A DNA stretch of 35,227 nt from Bacteroidales bacterium. Lineage in GTDB: Bacteria > Bacteroidota > Bacteroidia > Bacteroidales > GCA-2748055. How positions within the stretch are numbered: position 1 is the stretch's first letter; each line of letters begins with the position of its first letter. Location of the stretch: assembly GCA_029938715.1 (NCBI GenBank), contig JAOZUK010000032.1, positions 1-35,227 of the forward strand, given 5' to 3'. The position numbers were made by a program, and so were the translations under genes. Shown piece by piece: positions 1 to 8,900 of this stretch. A model generated the notes under the pieces. The model had not been told where the DNA came from and searched no databases. It saw only the letters and a list, made by a program, of their open reading frames with translations.

Positions 1-629
1 GTTATGATGGGGCCATGCGTCACCTGGAGAGCTCCCTGAAGAACCTGCAGACCGATGTGATCGACCTGTGGCAGATCCACAACATAAAAGGTGGTGGAGA
101 TGAGGATATCGACTATATATTCTCCGATGAAGGATGCATGAAGGCACTTATTAAAGCTCAGGAGGAGGGAGTGGTCCGTTTCCTTGGGATTAGCGGACAT
201 GCCGATCCCGATCCCATGAAGGAGCTGGTGGATCGTTATCCGTTTGATGCTGTGCTGATGGCACTGAATGCAGCCGATAAGCACCACAACTCTTATATTG
301 ATAAGCTGTTGCCAACGACCGTTGAAAAGGAGATGGGGATTATTGGTATGAAAATCCCGGCCCGTGACCGGATCTTCTCCCATGGCGGAATCATCACCAT
401 GAAAGAGGCCATGAGTTACACCATGTCACTGCCTATCGGTACCATCATCGTAGGACTGGATAATATAGCCGAGCTGGAAGAGAATATCAGGATCACTCAG
501 GAATTTGAGCTCCTTTCAGCAGATGAAATGCTGGCCATTGAGGAGAAGGTAAAACCACATCACGAACACCTTATGTTTTACAAGGGATTGTCTGACTGGC
601 CAGAAGAGTGGTCGGGTAACAATGTCTGA
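1..629 (+). CDS. Aldo/keto reductase, C-terminal part (5' truncated by window edge)
   Basis: The frame is already open at base 3 and runs to TGA at 627-629, so the true start lies upstream of the window. The visible ~208 residues contain the aldo/keto reductase pattern in which a helix 'HLESSLKNLQTDVIDLW' leads to a strand ending in H-N, as in the TIM-barrel segment that carries the active-site His of this family. A late segment ('GTIIVGLDNIAELEENI') matches the usual family C-terminal phosphate/NADPH-binding strand and helix. The catalytic Tyr and Lys would lie upstream and cannot be checked. Family members reduce aldehydes or ketones with NAD(P)H in the cytoplasm; the substrate cannot be told. 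It converges on the GH30 gene with a 17-bp gap. Confidence 0.8.
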   Translation, partial: YDGAMRHLESSLKNLQTDVIDLWQIHNIKGGGDEDIDYIFSDEGCMKALIKAQEEGVVRFLGISGHADPDPMKELVDRYPFDAVLMALNAADKHHNSYIDKLLPTTVEKEMGIIGMKIPARDRIFSHGGIITMKEAMSYTMSLPIGTIIVGLDNIAELEENIRITQEFELLSADEMLAIEEKVKPHHEHLMFYKGLSDWPEEWSGNNV

Positions 630-646
630 TCCTGCATTTAGATCAA

Positions 647-2584
647 TTAATCTCCAATCATCAGGGTGCCTGAGAGCCACTCTCTATCTCTGCTTTCCAA
701 CCTGAAGAAGTAGAGTCCTTCGGTTAAACCATCGCGGTGAAAGATTATCTCATGTTCACCTATATTAAGATGTCCCAGGGGTTCTCTCCTCACCACCCGA
801 CCCTGACTGTCCATCAGAGTCAACCATATATTCTGACCTTTTTTCATGGAGAACTTAAGGGTCGCTGATTGGGAAATTGGATTGGGGTAGAACTCAACCC
901 GATGAATGATTGAAGATTCAATCCCCACACCCAGAACCCTGACCGCTTCAGGTTCTGAGATATTTTGAGCCGAATCAGATGCATACAACCAGTACACCCC
1001 ATTATCCAGCCCTGCAATTAAAATATTAGCCGCTGTTCTGGCGACAACCTCAACCGAATCCATCAAAACCTCACGAATGGAGGCCAGATCCTTTGAAGTA
1101 TTTTCAGGAACCAGGTATACTACGCCCGCTTCAGAACTTACCACTTCAATCATGCCTTCCTGATAGATGGAATCAGTAGCTTCCAGTATGGGTGCCTCGG
1201 TATCATCTGGGGGATCATAGGCCTTGATCCTCATATCCAGTGTGGTAATTGAATGAGGAATTAATGTCACAAGCGAATCAACCACCTCCCCCTTTAACTC
1301 GCAATTTTCCAATTCAGAGGTGGAATAGACGGCCGACTCCTCGATTCGGTATCCTGGAATATCCATGTGCACAGTCAGATCATCAGTATCAGACCTGTTT
1401 ATTAATACGGTTGTGGCGGAGTCGCCCGTAAGGCTAATGAAGGTCAAAGCTGCGCCATGGGAGCCAGTCAAAGAGTGATGGGTCATTTTCCAGCCAGGGT
1501 GAATAAAAGCCGAAAACTGCTTAAATGCATAGAACTCTTTTGTTTTGGTATAACCCTTCTGCGGATCGATCCACTGTGATTGGTCCCACGGAAAATCAAG
1601 CTGAACCAGTCCACCCTCATTCCAGATCAGGTCCCAGTATAAATAGGCCACCACCTGTTCGTCGAGGAATGATTTATAGATCAATCCGGCCAACGAAAAC
1701 CAGTCTCCCCGTGAATACTCGGTCTGGAAATGAGGAACTTCGGGATGAAAGTCGCCCACCTTTGAAAAATCTTTAGATGCATAGGGATTGTTTTCATCCA
1801 CCCCATGATAGAGATGGTGAGCAATGCCATCCAGTTTAGTAAGGTCGAGTGCGTTCACATAGTTTTCGACACTGTTATATCCAATTCCAACCGTTTCCGG
1901 CCCCAATACAGCGGGCTTCTGTACCCTTTGCATAAGCGTATCATAAACCTCGTTAAGGGCTTTGTCATATCCTGCAATGGTATCGCTGGAGCTAATGGTT
2001 TCCAGGGGATTGAACAGGCAGCTCTCCCAGGAAGCCGAGAAGTCGGGTTCATTCTGAATGCTTATGTATGTGGGAAATATTCCATGGGCACTATACTCGT
2101 CCAGCGAACCATTCCACCATTGTGCAAATCCGGCATAATCAAATTCAACTCCATCCGGACCGATGGAATACCTTAAGGATCCGCCATTCTTTCGATCCCC
2201 TGTATTTTTTAGGTATCCGGGGGGTCCCCATGAGGTAGAGAGCAGCGAGATGGGATGTCCGAGAGCAGACTCGGCTGCTACCATATACTCAGCCACCCTT
2301 TCGACCATGCCCGGGTCGTAATAGTAAGCATTCCTTACCCGTAAAATATCCAGGCTTAGTTCACCAAATATAGCCTGGTAGATCTCACTCTTATTGGGGT
2401 GTGCATTCAGCCAGTTTTCATAATAAGCCAGCGAGGCTCCAAATCCAATCACTGTCTGGTAGGTTTGGTCAGTGGCTATAGATAATTTGTAAGTTTCACC
2501 CGACTGTGCTAAAATCTGCTCTGTTCCCAGACATGTCAGGCCAAAGATAACCAGGGAGATCGTTGGAAAGTATTTGAAATTCAT
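647..2584 (-). CDS. Secreted GH30-family glycoside hydrolase with T9SS C-terminal sorting domain
   Basis: A 645-aa protein when read from ATG at 2584-2582. The frame extends to a TTG at 2596, but the ATG gives a clean signal peptide (MNFKYFPTISLVIFGLTCLG..., ending near ILAQ). Residues ~35-330 look like a GH30 (beta/alpha)8 barrel: 'GFGASLAYYENW', 'LLSTSWGPPGYLKNTG', the acid/base motif QNEPDF (E179) and the nucleophile motif QTEYSRGDW (E289). A small beta domain follows (~340-455), then an Ig-like segment after 'PPDDTEAP' (~455-555). The C-terminus (~560-645; 'VEFYPNPISQSATLKF', 'GEHEIIFHRDGLTEGLYFFRL') is a type A T9SS sorting domain, so export through SprA and cell-surface attachment or release are expected. 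GH30 enzymes cut beta-glucans, xylans, galactans or glucosylceramide; the specificity is not readable here. No SusC/SusD pair or other carbohydrate genes flank it. Confidence 0.85.
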   Translation of the reverse strand: MNFKYFPTISLVIFGLTCLGTEQILAQSGETYKLSIATDQTYQTVIGFGASLAYYENWLNAHPNKSEIYQAIFGELSLDILRVRNAYYYDPGMVERVAEYMVAAESALGHPISLLSTSWGPPGYLKNTGDRKNGGSLRYSIGPDGVEFDYAGFAQWWNGSLDEYSAHGIFPTYISIQNEPDFSASWESCLFNPLETISSSDTIAGYDKALNEVYDTLMQRVQKPAVLGPETVGIGYNSVENYVNALDLTKLDGIAHHLYHGVDENNPYASKDFSKVGDFHPEVPHFQTEYSRGDWFSLAGLIYKSFLDEQVVAYLYWDLIWNEGGLVQLDFPWDQSQWIDPQKGYTKTKEFYAFKQFSAFIHPGWKMTHHSLTGSHGAALTFISLTGDSATTVLINRSDTDDLTVHMDIPGYRIEESAVYSTSELENCELKGEVVDSLVTLIPHSITTLDMRIKAYDPPDDTEAPILEATDSIYQEGMIEVVSSEAGVVYLVPENTSKDLASIREVLMDSVEVVARTAANILIAGLDNGVYWLYASDSAQNISEPEAVRVLGVGIESSIIHRVEFYPNPISQSATLKFSMKKGQNIWLTLMDSQGRVVRREPLGHLNIGEHEIIFHRDGLTEGLYFFRLESRDREWLSGTLMIGD

Positions 2585-2609
2585 GTCTGCCTTCAAGATT
2601 TAAGAATGC

Positions 2610-2617
2610 CAAAGATA
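2610..2617 (-). promoter_or_regulatory. Bacteroidota -7 promoter element for the GH30 gene
   Basis: Read on the minus strand, the bases are TATCTTTG, an exact match to TAnnTTTG. It lies 25 nt before the chosen ATG (2584). No good TTTG is seen at the -33 position (ATTA at about the right spacing), so this is half a consensus promoter. Confidence 0.4.
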
Positions 2618-2653
2618 GGATAAATCATATTCTCCATTAATGTTGCCCAATCC

Positions 2654-2684
2654 TTTGAATTGATAAATATGTCTTCTATTTTTA
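2654..2684 (+). promoter_or_regulatory. Candidate promoter of the SpoIIE-type phosphatase gene
   Basis: TTTG at 2654-2657 is followed after exactly 19 nt by TATTTTTA (2677-2684), a 7-of-8 match to TAnnTTTG. The spacing fits the Bacteroidota -33/-7 promoter. It ends 22 nt before the ATG at 2707 and lies back to back with the GH30 promoter in the 122-bp divergent gap. Confidence 0.45.
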
Positions 2685-2706
2685 TTGCGTAAGGTATTTA
2701 GAGCCA

Positions 2707-4896
2707 ATGGTAAAAAACAAAAGCGTTCCCGGCAAAAGCGTCCCGAAATTTTATGGATTAAGAATTTATCTTTCTTCAACCATCCTTTACTTCATGTTGG
2801 TGATACCCTTCCTGCTCTTTATAGGTTATCAGAGCTTCCCTGAATTTGCCGAAATGAAAAAAATGTTCACTAACGATTCAACAGCCCTGGCCGATTCCCT
2901 GGTAATAGCTCTTGATCCCTTTGGGGATATCAATGAACATGACATCGACAGCATTGTGAACAATGCCATTAAATCGGGAGAACGTTATGCGGAAGCCGAT
3001 ACAGCAATTTCAGATGACTCCGGGCTCCACTTTGAGGTAAGCAGACAGGGGGATCATATGGATTCTTTAAAGAAACGCAGAAACATCCCTAAATATTTTG
3101 CCATTCTCTTTATCCTCTTATTCGCGGGTTTCCTGGCGGGTTTTCTTTACAACATACGTTTTAAACGCTATTTCAAACTAAAGAGACAAAACCGGGAAAT
3201 TCCGGAGAAGTTGCACCTCTTTTGCAAAAAACAGCTGTTAAATACACCCATTGTAAATAGTCTGATTCTTGTCTCACCTAACCTGCTGGTATTTCTATAT
3301 GCACTGATATTTGTGATTGCCCCATCAAATTTCAAAGAAGAGTTTCAGCGACATATGTTCATCCAGCTTAATTATCTGTCTCTGGTAGCCTCAGTTCTGG
3401 AATTTTTGTTTGTCTACTACTGGCAAAAGCACAGGGTACATATCAGATACATCGATCACATTTACACCGAAGAGGAATTGAGGGTACAGGTATTTAAACG
3501 CAAAGGGGGAAAGATTCGGAACCGCTTCCTTGTAGCCAGTGGGATGACTACATTTCTTCCTCTGGTTATCGTAATGGTCTACCTGATCCTGAGCCTGACC
3601 ACCATCAAAGAATTAAACCTGGATAGTCTATCAAAGGAACAGGGAGAACTTCTGCTGGGACCATGGAATGCGATTGTCAATTCTGCCCAGGAGACAATTC
3701 CCATTGAAAAATATGAAAAACTCTTCTACGTCAATGCCATAGACTCCATTGTAATGCTTGCAGGGATAGTAAATGGAATCCTGGTATCCTTTATCTACCT
3801 GTTATTGTTTATCAGATGGGCCAACCTGGATATAACCCGTCCGGTGAAGGAGCTTTTAGTAAATATTAAAAATACCACAGGAGGCGGAGAGGAGCGATAT
3901 ACCATTGTCCGCACCAATGATGAGATTGGTGAGCTGGCTGAAGGATACAATGAGATGACCAGCAAGATCCACACATATGTGGAGAGCATTTCAAAAATGA
4001 ACCGGGAACTGGAAGGAAAGGTGAAGGAGCGAACCAGTGAGGTGGTGCAGCAAAAAGAGGAGATTGAAGCTCAAAAGGAGGAGATAGAGGCACAACTTGA
4101 CATGGCCACCCTTCAGCGGGATACTATTTTGAGTCAGAAGGATCAGATTCTGGATAGCATTCGTTATGCCGAGCGGATTCAATCTGCCATTTTGCCGCCT
4201 GCCCACCATTTATCCGATTACCTGTCTGATCATTTTGTACTATTTAAGCCCAGGGATATCGTTAGTGGAGACTTTTACTGGACCAAACAACAGGATGATA
4301 AACTCCTGATTGCGGTTGCCGATTGCACAGGACATGGCGTTCCAGGAGCTTTCCTGAGTATGCTCGGGATCTCCGCAATGAACGAGATTATCAATCGGAA
4401 CGAAGGACTCAGGGCCAACGAAATACTTGAAAGGCTCCGGGATTTTATGATTACTTCGCTTCATCAGACTGGTTCTAAAGGCGAATCCCAGGATGGCATT
4501 GAGATCGCCCTGTGTATCATCGATCCCAGGAATAAAACCCTGGAGTTTGCAGGAGCCAATCGACCGGTGTACCTGGTCAGTGGAGATTCCGTTCAACATA
4601 TAAGGCCCGACAGGATGCCCATAGGTATCTATGACCATAAAGTACTACCCTTTTCCAGTCAAAAGATTAAAATAGAGAAGAATGATGCCCTCTACCTTTT
4701 CTCTGATGGCTTTGTGGATCAACTGGGCGGTCCGTTGCGAAAAACGTTCCGATCGAGAAAATTCAGAAATCTCCTGCTTGAGGTTCAGAATAAACCTATG
4801 GAAGATCAAAAACGTATCCTGAATGATACCCTGGAAGCCTGGCAGGGAGATGTGGAACAGATAGATGATATACTGGTGATCGGGATCAGGCTCTAA
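2707..4896 (+). CDS. Membrane-bound SpoIIE/PP2C-type Ser/Thr phosphatase with HAMP domain (SiaA/RsbU-like)
   Basis: A 729-aa protein. Hydrophobic segments lie near residues 17-40, 128-148, 182-207, 222-240, 275-297 and 345-370, with a polar, acidic stretch between the first two. A HAMP linker follows (~372-430; 'DITRPVKELL', 'NDEIGELAEGYNEM'), then a Glu/Gln-rich coiled coil (~430-485) and a SpoIIE/PP2C phosphatase domain (~490-729). The metal-binding acidic residues are visible: D522 in VSGDFYW, D539 in ADCTGHGVPGAF, D667 in LFSDGF and D720/D721 in QIDDILV. By analogy with Pseudomonas SiaA it would dephosphorylate the SiaC-like protein encoded just downstream on the opposite strand (11-bp convergent gap). 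SiaA has a periplasmic sensor domain; here the N-terminus is instead a multi-span region, so the signal may differ. Assignment to SpoIIE is firm; the SiaA role is inferred from context. Confidence 0.88.
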   Translation: MVKNKSVPGKSVPKFYGLRIYLSSTILYFMLVIPFLLFIGYQSFPEFAEMKKMFTNDSTALADSLVIALDPFGDINEHDIDSIVNNAIKSGERYAEADTAISDDSGLHFEVSRQGDHMDSLKKRRNIPKYFAILFILLFAGFLAGFLYNIRFKRYFKLKRQNREIPEKLHLFCKKQLLNTPIVNSLILVSPNLLVFLYALIFVIAPSNFKEEFQRHMFIQLNYLSLVASVLEFLFVYYWQKHRVHIRYIDHIYTEEELRVQVFKRKGGKIRNRFLVASGMTTFLPLVIVMVYLILSLTTIKELNLDSLSKEQGELLLGPWNAIVNSAQETIPIEKYEKLFYVNAIDSIVMLAGIVNGILVSFIYLLLFIRWANLDITRPVKELLVNIKNTTGGGEERYTIVRTNDEIGELAEGYNEMTSKIHTYVESISKMNRELEGKVKERTSEVVQQKEEIEAQKEEIEAQLDMATLQRDTILSQKDQILDSIRYAERIQSAILPPAHHLSDYLSDHFVLFKPRDIVSGDFYWTKQQDDKLLIAVADCTGHGVPGAFLSMLGISAMNEIINRNEGLRANEILERLRDFMITSLHQTGSKGESQDGIEIALCIIDPRNKTLEFAGANRPVYLVSGDSVQHIRPDRMPIGIYDHKVLPFSSQKIKIEKNDALYLFSDGFVDQLGGPLRKTFRSRKFRNLLLEVQNKPMEDQKRILNDTLEAWQGDVEQIDDILVIGIRL

Positions 4897-4907
4897 TCCT
4901 ATTTGTT

Positions 4908-5312
4908 CTAAGCATCTGTATTTATGTATTCGAAATCAAGTTTGGACATCCTTGACATCTCCTGACCCACTTCCAGCATATCCTCATCATCTTCTTCGTA
5001 AAGCCACTTAACCAGAATCTTCAAACTCAAATCATTTAGTACATTGAGTGCCTTAAATATGTCGAGAATGTATTTGGCCGACGTTGAATTAAAATATTCA
5101 AAGTTGAACTGGACAATAAGGTTGGAAGACCTTTCAGATCTGCTCATCCCAGATTGCTCTTTGGCATAACCATCCAGCCATTCTAAAATAGGCAAATAGA
5201 ATTTACGTACATTCTCAGGCCGTGATTCACCGGAAAAATCAAATTGATTCGATTCTGGGTCTAGAATAACGCTTGGTGAATTAAATGTGGGTTCAATGAC
5301 TAGCTTTTCCAT
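4908..5312 (-). CDS. SiaC-like phosphoregulatory protein (DUF1987)
   Basis: A 134-aa acidic soluble protein. It resembles the SiaC/DUF1987 family: an N-terminal 'IEPTFNSPSVILDPE' strand pair, a 'GESRPENVRKFYLPILEWL' segment, and a central 'FEYFNSTSAKYILDIFK' motif. In Pseudomonas aeruginosa, SiaC is a STAS-like protein phosphorylated on Thr68 by SiaB and dephosphorylated by SiaA; in the unphosphorylated state it binds and activates the diguanylate cyclase SiaD. The likely phosphoacceptor region here is S76-T77-S78. The start lies 3 nt after the stop of the SiaB-like gene, so the two are co-transcribed. No GGDEF gene is present in the window, so its output partner is unknown. Confidence 0.82.
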   Translation of the reverse strand: MEKLVIEPTFNSPSVILDPESNQFDFSGESRPENVRKFYLPILEWLDGYAKEQSGMSRSERSSNLIVQFNFEYFNSTSAKYILDIFKALNVLNDLSLKILVKWLYEEDDEDMLEVGQEMSRMSKLDFEYINTDA

Positions 5313-5315
5313 GAG

Positions 5316-5828
5316 TTATTCGTTTATAGTAATTTGCATTTGAAAAAATGAATGTGTCTGATCCATAAGTGAGAAAGAGTACTGGATATCTTTCTCTGCT
5401 CGAAGGGCCATGGTGATCAACCCCAGGCCTGCTCCATTGTCATCCACCCCGGCTTCTTTATTAATCACATCCTCGTACAATGACTTCAGTGCTTCATTGT
5501 CAAGCTGGTTCACCCGATCAAGCTTAAATTTAAGATCCTCTACTACATCGTTGGTTACCAGGTTTCCCACTGTGACAATGAACTCTTTTCCCCGTTTCTT
5601 TATGGCAAGCACGGGTAACTTTTTCTTACTCCGGGCAGTTGTCTGATCGCGTGCAGCATACTTGTAAATATTATCAATAGACTCAACCACGGTCCCGTAA
5701 AGTCTTTTTTTGGCAGGCTTCTTCATGGCGTTGAACGCCTCTGACGACCGTAATTTATTAAGTATCATCTCCATGGTTGCAAAGGAGATAGGACCTTTAA
5801 AATCTACGATAACTTCAGCTTTTGCCAT
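5316..5828 (-). CDS. SiaB-like protein kinase (GHKL-type ATPase fold)
   Basis: A 170-aa soluble protein similar in size and motifs to the SiaB family. An N-box-like helix has the pattern E49-S-I-x-N53 ('VVESIDNIYKYA'), and a glycine-rich ATP-lid motif 'DDNGAGLGLITMALRAEK' holds GAGLGL at 132-137. Both are typical of GHKL ATP-binding folds as in anti-sigma factor kinases. The family phosphorylates SiaC. It is first in a two-gene operon with the SiaC-like gene and diverges from the ABC transporter gene across 140 bp. Recognition rests on the pairing with DUF1987 and a SpoIIE phosphatase as well as on sequence. Confidence 0.8.
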   Translation of the reverse strand: MAKAEVIVDFKGPISFATMEMILNKLRSSEAFNAMKKPAKKRLYGTVVESIDNIYKYAARDQTTARSKKKLPVLAIKKRGKEFIVTVGNLVTNDVVEDLKFKLDRVNQLDNEALKSLYEDVINKEAGVDDNGAGLGLITMALRAEKDIQYSFSLMDQTHSFFQMQITINE

Positions 5829-5928
5829 ACAATTTAAAATCTCTGATATGCTGCTCTGTCAGATTGACAAAGTAATAAAAAAAAGTCTAATAAGATTGTA
5901 ACCTCTTAAATTTGAATATATTCGTATT

Positions 5929-5936
5929 TAGCTTTG
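5929..5936 (+). promoter_or_regulatory. Bacteroidota -7 promoter element for the ABC transporter gene
   Basis: TAGCTTTG is an exact TAnnTTTG match, 32 nt before the ATG at 5969. A TTTG at 5911-5914 is only 14 nt upstream, shorter than the usual 19 nt, so the -33 element is doubtful. The rest of the 140-bp divergent gap is AT-rich. On the other strand a TTTG lies 19 nt before TATCAGAG, a poor -7, as a possible siaB-like promoter. Confidence 0.4.
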
Positions 5937-5968
5937 AGAAAGTGTGAAATATAGCAATAGAGTAATCC

Positions 5969-8900
5969 ATGAGTGAAGCCATATTAAAAGCATTGATGCA
6001 ACTTTTTGCGCTTATTGTTGATATTGATGCAATTCAGGAAATATCGGAAAAGGAGAAAGCCATTATCCGGTCCTTTCTTTCCCGCCAGCTTTCAAGTGAA
6101 CTGGTGGAGAAATACATGGATATTTTTGATGAATACCTCCATATTTACCACCAGGATCACATCGAAAAGGGAAGCAAGAAGGGTAAAAAAAGAACCGCAC
6201 TTACAGCGGTAAGGATCCTCTCCATTTGTGAAACCATCAACGAGGAACTGGAACAGAGACAGAAGGTTTATGTCATTTTCCAGATGATAGAGTATATTGC
6301 CTATGGGATTGAGATCCGTGAAACAGAACTTGATTTCCTGCAAACAGTAGCTTCGGCATTCAATATGGATGAGGATGAATACCAGGACATTCTGAGTTTC
6401 ATCATCTACTCACTGAACGAAATTCCCCGTAAAGAGTCTGTACTGCTTATTAACAGCGACGAAGAATACAGTGTTCAGGGGGTACATCACCTCTGCTATA
6501 CAAACCTTCAAGGGGAGATCTCGTTTTTAAATATTCCCAGTGTGAATACCTATGTCATGCGATATCATGGCAAAGAGGACCTTTTTCTCAACGGGCAGAT
6601 CATTCATTCGGGATTAACTTATTCATTTGAACATGGTTCGTCCATCCGGGGCCAGAATATTGAAGCCATCTATTATACAGATGTGGCTGGAACCTTTTCA
6701 ACTTCATCCATCTCAACAAAAATAACATTCCTGGCCAGGGATGTGGAGTTCCGTTTCAAAAACAGCGACAATGGAATTCATGGTTTCCAGCTATCGGAAC
6801 AATCAGGGAAATTGGTTGGAATTATGGGGGGTAGCGGTGTGGGCAAATCAACATTGCTAAATGTACTTAACGGAAACCTCAGGCCTCAAAAAGGGGAGAT
6901 ACTGATTAATGGGTATAACCTGTATGAAGAAAAGGAAAAGCTGAATGGGGTGATCGGTTTTATTCCACAGGACGATCTGCTGCTGGAAGATCTTACAGTT
7001 GAGCAAAACCTCTATTACAATGCCAAATTATGCCTGGATGACTACGATGAGGATAAGATCCATCAAGTCGTCAAACAGGTATTGATCGATCTGGACCTCT
7101 ATGAAATCCGTCACCTGAAGGTGGGAAAACCCCTGAACAAGGTGATCAGCGGTGGACAGCGAAAAAGAGTGAATATAGGCCTGGAGCTTATTCGTGAACC
7201 TTCTATCCTTTTTGTGGATGAACCCACTTCAGGGCTCTCTTCTGTGGACTCAGAAATGGTAATGAACCTGCTTAAGGAACAGGCCTTTAAGGGGAAACTG
7301 ATTATTATAAATATCCATCAGCCTTCGTCGAACCTATACAAAATGTTCGACCGGATCATTTTCATGGATAAAGGAGGATACCAGATCTATTGCGGGAACC
7401 CTTCAGAAGCTGTGGTCTATTTTAAGACCAGAAGTAACCATGCCAATGCCAAAGAGGATCAGTGTGTAAAATGTGGAAATGTGGATCCCGACCAGGTGCT
7501 CCAGATTATTGAGGCCAAAATAGTCAATGAGTATGGGAAACTCTCACGAACCCGCAAGATAAGTCCCAAGGAGTGGTTTGAATATTTCAGGAACAGCAAC
7601 TCACGTCGAACCATGCCGGAACCAGTAAAAGAAGAGCTGCCTGAGAACTTCTACAGTGTACCCAGCCTGTTTAAGCAGACAAAGATCTTCTTTACCAGAG
7701 ATATTCTGTCCAAAATTACCAACCGGCAGTACATCCTGATCAGCCTCCTGGAGGCACCCCTTCTGGCAGTGATCATGGGTTATTTCACCAAGTACTTCAG
7801 CGGCACCACCGACAATCCGGCTGCCTATGTATTCCGTAACAATGTGAATCTGCCTGCTTTTCTGCTTATGAGTGTGATTGTGTTTCTTTTTCTTGGCTTA
7901 ACCATTAGCTCGGAAGAGATCATCAAGGACCGAAAAATCATTCAACGCGAATCGTTCCTTAACTTAAGTCGTGGCAGTTACCTGAAAGCTAAAATCCTAA
8001 TTATGTTTTTGATCTCTGCCTTTCAGTCAATTACCTATGTGCTGATCGGCAACCTGATCTTTGAAATTTATGGAATGGGATTCAGTTACTGGCTGGTCCT
8101 TTTCTCCACCGCCTGTTTTGCAAATCTGCTGGGCCTGAATATCTCTGCAGGTCTGAATTCAGTTGTCACCATCTACATACTGGTTCCACTGATGCTTATT
8201 CCCCAGATTCTGTTCTGTGGTGTCCTGGTTAAATTTGACAAGCTGCACAAAAGACTTACAAATTACGAGTATGTACCTGTCTTAGGCGACCTGATGACAT
8301 CACGCTGGGCCTATGAAGCGCTAACTGTGGAGCAGTTTAAAAACAATAAATACCAGCAAATCTTTTATGATATCGATAAGAAGTGGAGCAATTCGGATTA
8401 CCCTCAAGCATTTCTGATTCCCAAATTGAAGGATAAACTGAATGAGATTCAGGAGGATCTAATGGACAATTCAAATCCGGAAAAGGTAAGGGTTAATATA
8501 AATATCCTGCATGACCAGCTTCTCAATTTTACTCAAATGGTTCCCAAGATTAGCTTCAATACCGATCTCTATCTGGATCCCGGGTCCTTCAATGATTCAG
8601 TGGCCAATATGACCAGGTCCTATTTGAGTGAGCTTGATCCGATATTCCGACACAATAGGACCCAATTTAAAAGGCGCAAAAATGAGATGGAAAAAACACT
8701 CATTGACGAGATGGGGGCTGAGGCTTACACAAATTTCAGAAACAGGTATGATAACCTAAGACTTACAGAAATAGTGGTCAATCGGGATGTGCTTCACAAA
8801 GTGGAGCAAAAAGACGGTAAACTGATCAGAAAGTATCAACCCATTTACCAGGATCCTGGTTCAAGATATGGAAGGGCTCATCTATATGCCCCTTATAAGA

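Noticed and set aside
627-645. TGATC...GATCA inverted repeat between the aldo/keto reductase and GH30 stops as a two-way terminator
   Set aside because: The arms are only 5 bp, AT-rich, with a 9-nt loop and no T-run.
2585-2596. Start of the GH30 protein at TTG 2596
   Set aside because: ATG 2584 directly begins a normal signal peptide; the TTG adds four residues (one acidic) before it.
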